Assembly: GCA_900472485.1 (NCBI GenBank)
Contig: UCII01000001.1
Coordinates: forward strand, 493,986 to 557,985
Direction of reading: 5' to 3'
Source of the DNA: Hyphomicrobiales bacterium
GTDB taxonomy: Bacteria > Pseudomonadota > Alphaproteobacteria > Rhizobiales > Rhizobiaceae
DNA: 64,000 bases
This document shows, one piece after another, positions 62,101-64,000 of this stretch. Below the pieces are notes generated by a model. That model made no database searches, was not told where the DNA came from, and saw nothing but the letters and a program-made list of their open reading frames with translations. How positions within the stretch are numbered: position 1 is the first letter of the stretch; each line of letters opens with the position of its first letter. A program made the position numbers and the translations under genes.

Positions 62101-62657
62101 GTGCGCTGCACGCTGTCGAAGGCGGTCTTCAGGCTGGCAGCATCTTCGCAGAGCTGCATGCCGATGCCGCCACCGCCGGCCGTCGATTTCAGCATGACTG
62201 GATAGCCGATCTCTGCCGCGGCAGTGAGCGCCGCTTCGCTGGTTTCGACGAGGCCGCTGCCCGGCAGCAGCGGCACCCTGCTTGCGCGCGCCAGCTCCCG
62301 CGCCGTGTGCTTGAGCCCGAAAGCGCCGATATTGTCCGGCGTCGGCCCAATGAAGACGATGCCTTCCTTTGCCAGCCGTTCGGCAAAGCCGATATTCTCC
62401 GACAGAAATCCGTAGCCCGGATGTACGGCCTCGGCACCGGTTGCCTTGCAGGCGGCGATGACGGCATCGACATTGAGGTAGCTTTCCAAGGCCGGCGCCG
62501 GGCCGAGCCTGACGGCTTCGTCGGCCATCAGGGATGCCTTTGAGAAACGGTCTACATCGGAATAGACGGCGACGGAGGCAATGCCCATGCGCCGCAGCGT
62601 CCCGATGATCCGGACGGCGATCTCGCCGCGATTGGCGATCAGTATTTTCTTGAACAT
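59121..62657 (-). CDS. Biotin-dependent urea/guanidine carboxylase
   Basis: 1178 residues. From the ATG at 62657: biotin carboxylase domain with MFKKILIANRGEIAVRIIGT, HPGYGFLSEN near 75, ATP-grasp loop KSTAGGGGIGM near 158, catalytic ERDCSLQRRNQKVIEE near 220. The KipI/KipA-like (AHS1/AHS2) carboxyltransferase part occupies the middle, and a C-terminal biotinyl domain carries MKM with the biotin Lys near 1142. Annotated families call this urea carboxylase. Because both UAAP genes are adjacent, guanidine is the more likely substrate, giving carboxyguanidine. Confidence 0.88.
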   Translation of the reverse strand: MFKKILIANRGEIAVRIIGTLRRMGIASVAVYSDVDRFSKASLMADEAVRLGPAPALESYLNVDAVIAACKATGAEAVHPGYGFLSENIGFAERLAKEGIVFIGPTPDNIGAFGLKHTARELARASRVPLLPGSGLVETSEAALTAAAEIGYPVMLKSTAGGGGIGMQLCEDAASLKTAFDSVQRTAKASFGDARVYLERFVSKARHVEVQIFGDGKGRVIALGERDCSLQRRNQKVIEETPAPDLSPSVRERLHAAAVALGASAHYRSAGTVEFIYDPTREEFYFLEVNTRLQVEHPVTEVVYGIDLVEWMIRQAAGEDVITGNDRLVPKGAAIEARIYAEMPHAGFRPSAGLLTEVIFPENTRVDGWIETGTEVTPYYDPMLAKVIVAAEDRPAAIEKLKLALAQSSISGIETNLDYLKAIAGSDLLASGNVATTALKDFPFVPEIIEVVAPGAQSSIQELPGRLGLWHVGVPPSGPMDERSFRHANRLVGNADETAALELTVSGPVLKIFSDVTIALAGAHMPMTLDGFPLPHGEAVIAKAGQTLAIGAIEGPGQRSYLAVAGGFAAPLMLGSKATFGLGRFGGHATGTLQTGHVLRLARAPQPQAKPADVPAALTCTWEVGVVYGPHGAPDFLLDEDIETLFSTEYEVHFNSARTGVRLIGPTPKWARSDGGEAGLHPSNLHDNAYAIGAIDFTGDMPIILGPDGPSLGGFVCPAVIARDEQWKMGQFKPGDKIRFHPVARSQDAIAGPTVRRAPEETGSAIVGQNQDGPVPVVYRRQGDDNLLIEYGPMTLDIALRLRVHLLMQAVVEARLPGIIDLTPGIRSLQIHYDGTTLTRKRLLGLLTEIEAKLPPAQEVKVPSRIVHLPLSWNDPQAELAMRKYQELVRPNAPWCPSNIEFIRRINGLPDEQAVRDIVFDASYLVLGLGDVYLGAPVATPIDPRHRLVTTKYNPARTWTPENAVGIGGAYMCIYGMEGPGGYQLFGRTIQVWNSWRPTPVFAKDKPWLLNFFDQIRFFPVTHEELNEARAAFPHGGYPIRIEETEFSYAAYEADLAREAAAIGAFKSRQQAAFEAERQRWKELGLDSFSVDEGAGPALAGDIPEGCFGIESAVPGNVWKILVEEGQLVAAGDTLAIIESMKMEINVTAHAAGRVRDLRAAPGRNVKAGDVLVILEEI

Positions 62658-62658
62658 C

Positions 62659-63309
62659 TCAGGCCTCACCGTCCCATACGAGGACACGGATCGGCGTCGG
62701 GTCGAAGCCGTTGCAGGGATTGTTGATCTGCGGGCAATTGGAGATGACGAGGAGCACGTCCATTTCGGCCTTGAGCTCGACATAATCACCAGGCGCGGAG
62801 ATGCCGTCGACGATCGTCATCTCACCTGATGGTTCGATTGGCACGTTCATGAAGAAATTGATGTTGGGCACGACGTCGCGCTTGCCCATGCCGTGCTTGG
62901 AGACCTCAAGCACGAAATTGTCTCGGCAGGCGTGAAGATATTTCGTGCCATGGCCGAAGCGGACCGTGTTGCTCTCACAGGAACAGGCGCCCGCCGACGT
63001 GTCATGACGGCCGCAGCTGTCGGCAGTCATCGTCAGCATGACGCGCCCCTCGTTGGAGATGATCCGTGTGCCTATGGTGATATAGGCAGCGCCCTGTTCA
63101 CGCATCGTGTCCTGGTTGGAATAGCGCTCGGAATAATCCCCGGCATTGTAGAACAGCGTATCGATCGCCTGCTGGCCGTAGCTGTCTTCGATGCGCAGCG
63201 TCTGGCCTTTGCGCACGATGGTCGAAAATGGCGCCTCAGCGGCAATGAAATGATCCTGCACCGCCTTGTCGAGTGTACGGGAAGGCGCGGTCTGAATGAA
63301 ATCGCTCAT
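62659..63309 (-). CDS. cgdB: Urea amidolyase-associated protein 2; probable carboxyguanidine deiminase subunit
   Basis: 216 residues, DUF1989/UAAP2 type. Seen: RKGQTLRIEDSYGQQAIDTL near residue 34, GRVMLTMTADSCGRHDTSAG near 90 (His/Cys likely metal ligands), CRDNFVLEVSKHGMGKRD near 128 and VLLVISNCPQINNPCNGF near 185. UAAP1 and UAAP2 have been shown in other bacteria to form carboxyguanidine deiminase, which yields allophanate and ammonia. The A/B lettering for the two subunits is from memory. It ends 1 base before the carboxylase start. Confidence 0.78.
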   Translation of the reverse strand: MSDFIQTAPSRTLDKAVQDHFIAAEAPFSTIVRKGQTLRIEDSYGQQAIDTLFYNAGDYSERYSNQDTMREQGAAYITIGTRIISNEGRVMLTMTADSCGRHDTSAGACSCESNTVRFGHGTKYLHACRDNFVLEVSKHGMGKRDVVPNINFFMNVPIEPSGEMTIVDGISAPGDYVELKAEMDVLLVISNCPQINNPCNGFDPTPIRVLVWDGEA

Positions 63310-63324
63310 GATCGTTCTCCCGGC

Positions 63325-64000
63325 TTAAAGATTGGCGAAGGCATTGTTTTCAAAGCCGCGCACGGCTTCGGCGGTGGCTGTCCGGCACAGATCGTCTTCA
63401 GCGATCGGCTGGGCGGCAATGCGGGTCACGGTCACCGGTTCCGGTGCGTAATGCGGGTTTGGATCGAGCGGGTGAGGGCAGTTGGAAAAGCCGACGATCA
63501 TGTCCATTTCGGCGCGAAGATGGATATAGTCGCCATCGTGCAGTAGTTCCGGTTTCCAGGCGAACTTGCCGTCCGCGTCGACTCGGACGGGCGCGAAAAG
63601 GGTGAAGGCGGCGGGGATATCGCGCCGATCCAAGCCTGCTTTCGTCGCAAGCAGGATGAAATTATCGCGGCTGTTGCGCAGGCCTTGGCCATATTTTGCC
63701 TCGTTGGAGGCGGCGGTGGAGCATCCCATCAGGCAATCATGGGCGCCGGAGGAATCTTCCGTCACCGAGAACATGACGCGGCCCATGTCGGAAAAGATCA
63801 CCCGGCCCTTCGACAGCGCGGTCGTCCATTGCACCTTGACCGTATCGACGAGGTTCAACCGCTCGCTCGGATCCGCCGCGTTCCAGGCGATCAGCGATAC
63901 GGTGGAAAAGCCATGCTCCTGCGCGATGCGCAACGTCTCGCCCGTCTTGACGCGTGTCGACCAGTACCAGCCGCCGGGGACGGTCTCCCGGTGGAGGACA
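63325..64000 (-). CDS. cgdA: Urea amidolyase-associated protein 1; probable carboxyguanidine deiminase subunit (5' end outside window)
   Basis: About 225 residues are visible, and the gene runs off the right edge. The part nearest the edge reads HRETVPGGWYWSTRVKTGET, the N-terminal region of UAAP1. Further motifs: DMGRVMFSVTEDSSGAHDCL, CSTAASNEAKYGQGLRNSRD (Cys/His metal-site type) and IVGFSNCPHPLDPNPHY near the end. Paralogous to UAAP2, 15 bases away. An apparent ATG-like start at 63933 is internal. A guanidine riboswitch or transporter gene would be expected further right. Confidence 0.8.
   Translation of the reverse strand, partial: VLHRETVPGGWYWSTRVKTGETLRIAQEHGFSTVSLIAWNAADPSERLNLVDTVKVQWTTALSKGRVIFSDMGRVMFSVTEDSSGAHDCLMGCSTAASNEAKYGQGLRNSRDNFILLATKAGLDRRDIPAAFTLFAPVRVDADGKFAWKPELLHDGDYIHLRAEMDMIVGFSNCPHPLDPNPHYAPEPVTVTRIAAQPIAEDDLCRTATAEAVRGFENNAFANL

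Noticed and set aside
61197..62543. 448-codon open frame on the plus strand
   Set aside because: Antisense to the biotin carboxylase domain; no recognisable motif or ribosome binding site.
1..64000. CRISPR arrays, tRNA/rRNA genes, riboswitches, intact transposases
   Set aside because: No regular direct repeats with spacers, no tRNA cloverleaf, no known riboswitch core and no transposase motif were seen while reading; a covariance-model scan would be decisive but was not possible.

Overview
The window reads as a gene-dense, accessory-type segment of an alphaproteobacterial genome, most likely a fast-growing Rhizobium or close relative. The basis is the high-GC rhizobial codon use, a short second FtsZ without a C-terminal tail, a rhizobial-type intergenic repeat present three times, and many ABC importers each paired with its own LacI, GntR, TetR, AraC, LysR or IclR regulator. 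No rRNA, tRNA, CRISPR array or intact insertion sequence was recognised. The genus call is inference from gene content; no database search was possible.

Layout, left to right. (1) 1-5036: a four-carbon acid-sugar operon on the minus strand (ltnD, otnK, otnC, otnI and the first codons of denD) with a divergent LacI regulator and a 14-bp palindromic operator between them. (2) 5.2-10.8 kb: small secreted and membrane proteins, a glycosyltransferase-like protein, a VOC protein and an AraC regulator. (3) 10.8-14.0 kb: an M19 dipeptidase, then a cytochrome P450 divergent from a TetR regulator, with a 39-bp nested palindrome between the last two. (4) 14.2-19.3 kb: an orphan sugar-type periplasmic binding protein and two DszC/SfnB-like flavin enzymes that flank ftsZ2. 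(5) 19.5-28.9 kb: a divergent cluster with a GntR regulator, DUF3830, TIGR04076, aldo-keto reductase, SnoaL-like, LIV-type binding protein and FAD oxidoreductase genes on one side and livGFHM on the other; this looks like an uncharacterised catabolic and uptake unit. (6) 29-32 kb: small hypotheticals, an L,D-transpeptidase and a secreted polysaccharide lyase. (7) 32.2-44.2 kb: a ten-gene sugar operon (ABC binding protein and two permeases, two TIM-barrel proteins, Gfo/Idh dehydrogenase, hydrolase, AlsE-like epimerase, ROK kinase) whose last gene, the transporter ATPase, survives only as its first 15 or so codons; a second Gfo/Idh dehydrogenase, an esterase and a LacI regulator lie on the other side. 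(8) 44.7-53.4 kb: regulator/enzyme pairs (AraC with aldo-keto reductase, TetR with a frameshifted Lnt-like acyltransferase, LysR with SDR and NTF2-like) and an IclR regulator. (9) 53.5-64 kb: a polar-amino-acid-type ABC importer and an allophanate hydrolase / biotin carboxylase / UAAP2 / UAAP1 set. This set is usually labelled urea amidolyase, but the two UAAP genes make guanidine assimilation the better reading.

Most strands are tightly packed operons with 4-bp ATGA or GTGA overlaps, and most start sites were chosen from those overlaps or from visible Shine-Dalgarno sequences. The most notable points are the decapitated ABC ATPase next to an otherwise complete sugar operon, the possible oxidoreductive (3-keto/allose-like) sugar pathway it serves, the DUF3830/TIGR04076/LIV cluster, the 7-A homopolymer frameshift in the Lnt-like gene, and a 43-codon ORF with a strong ribosome binding site directly after the allophanate hydrolase.
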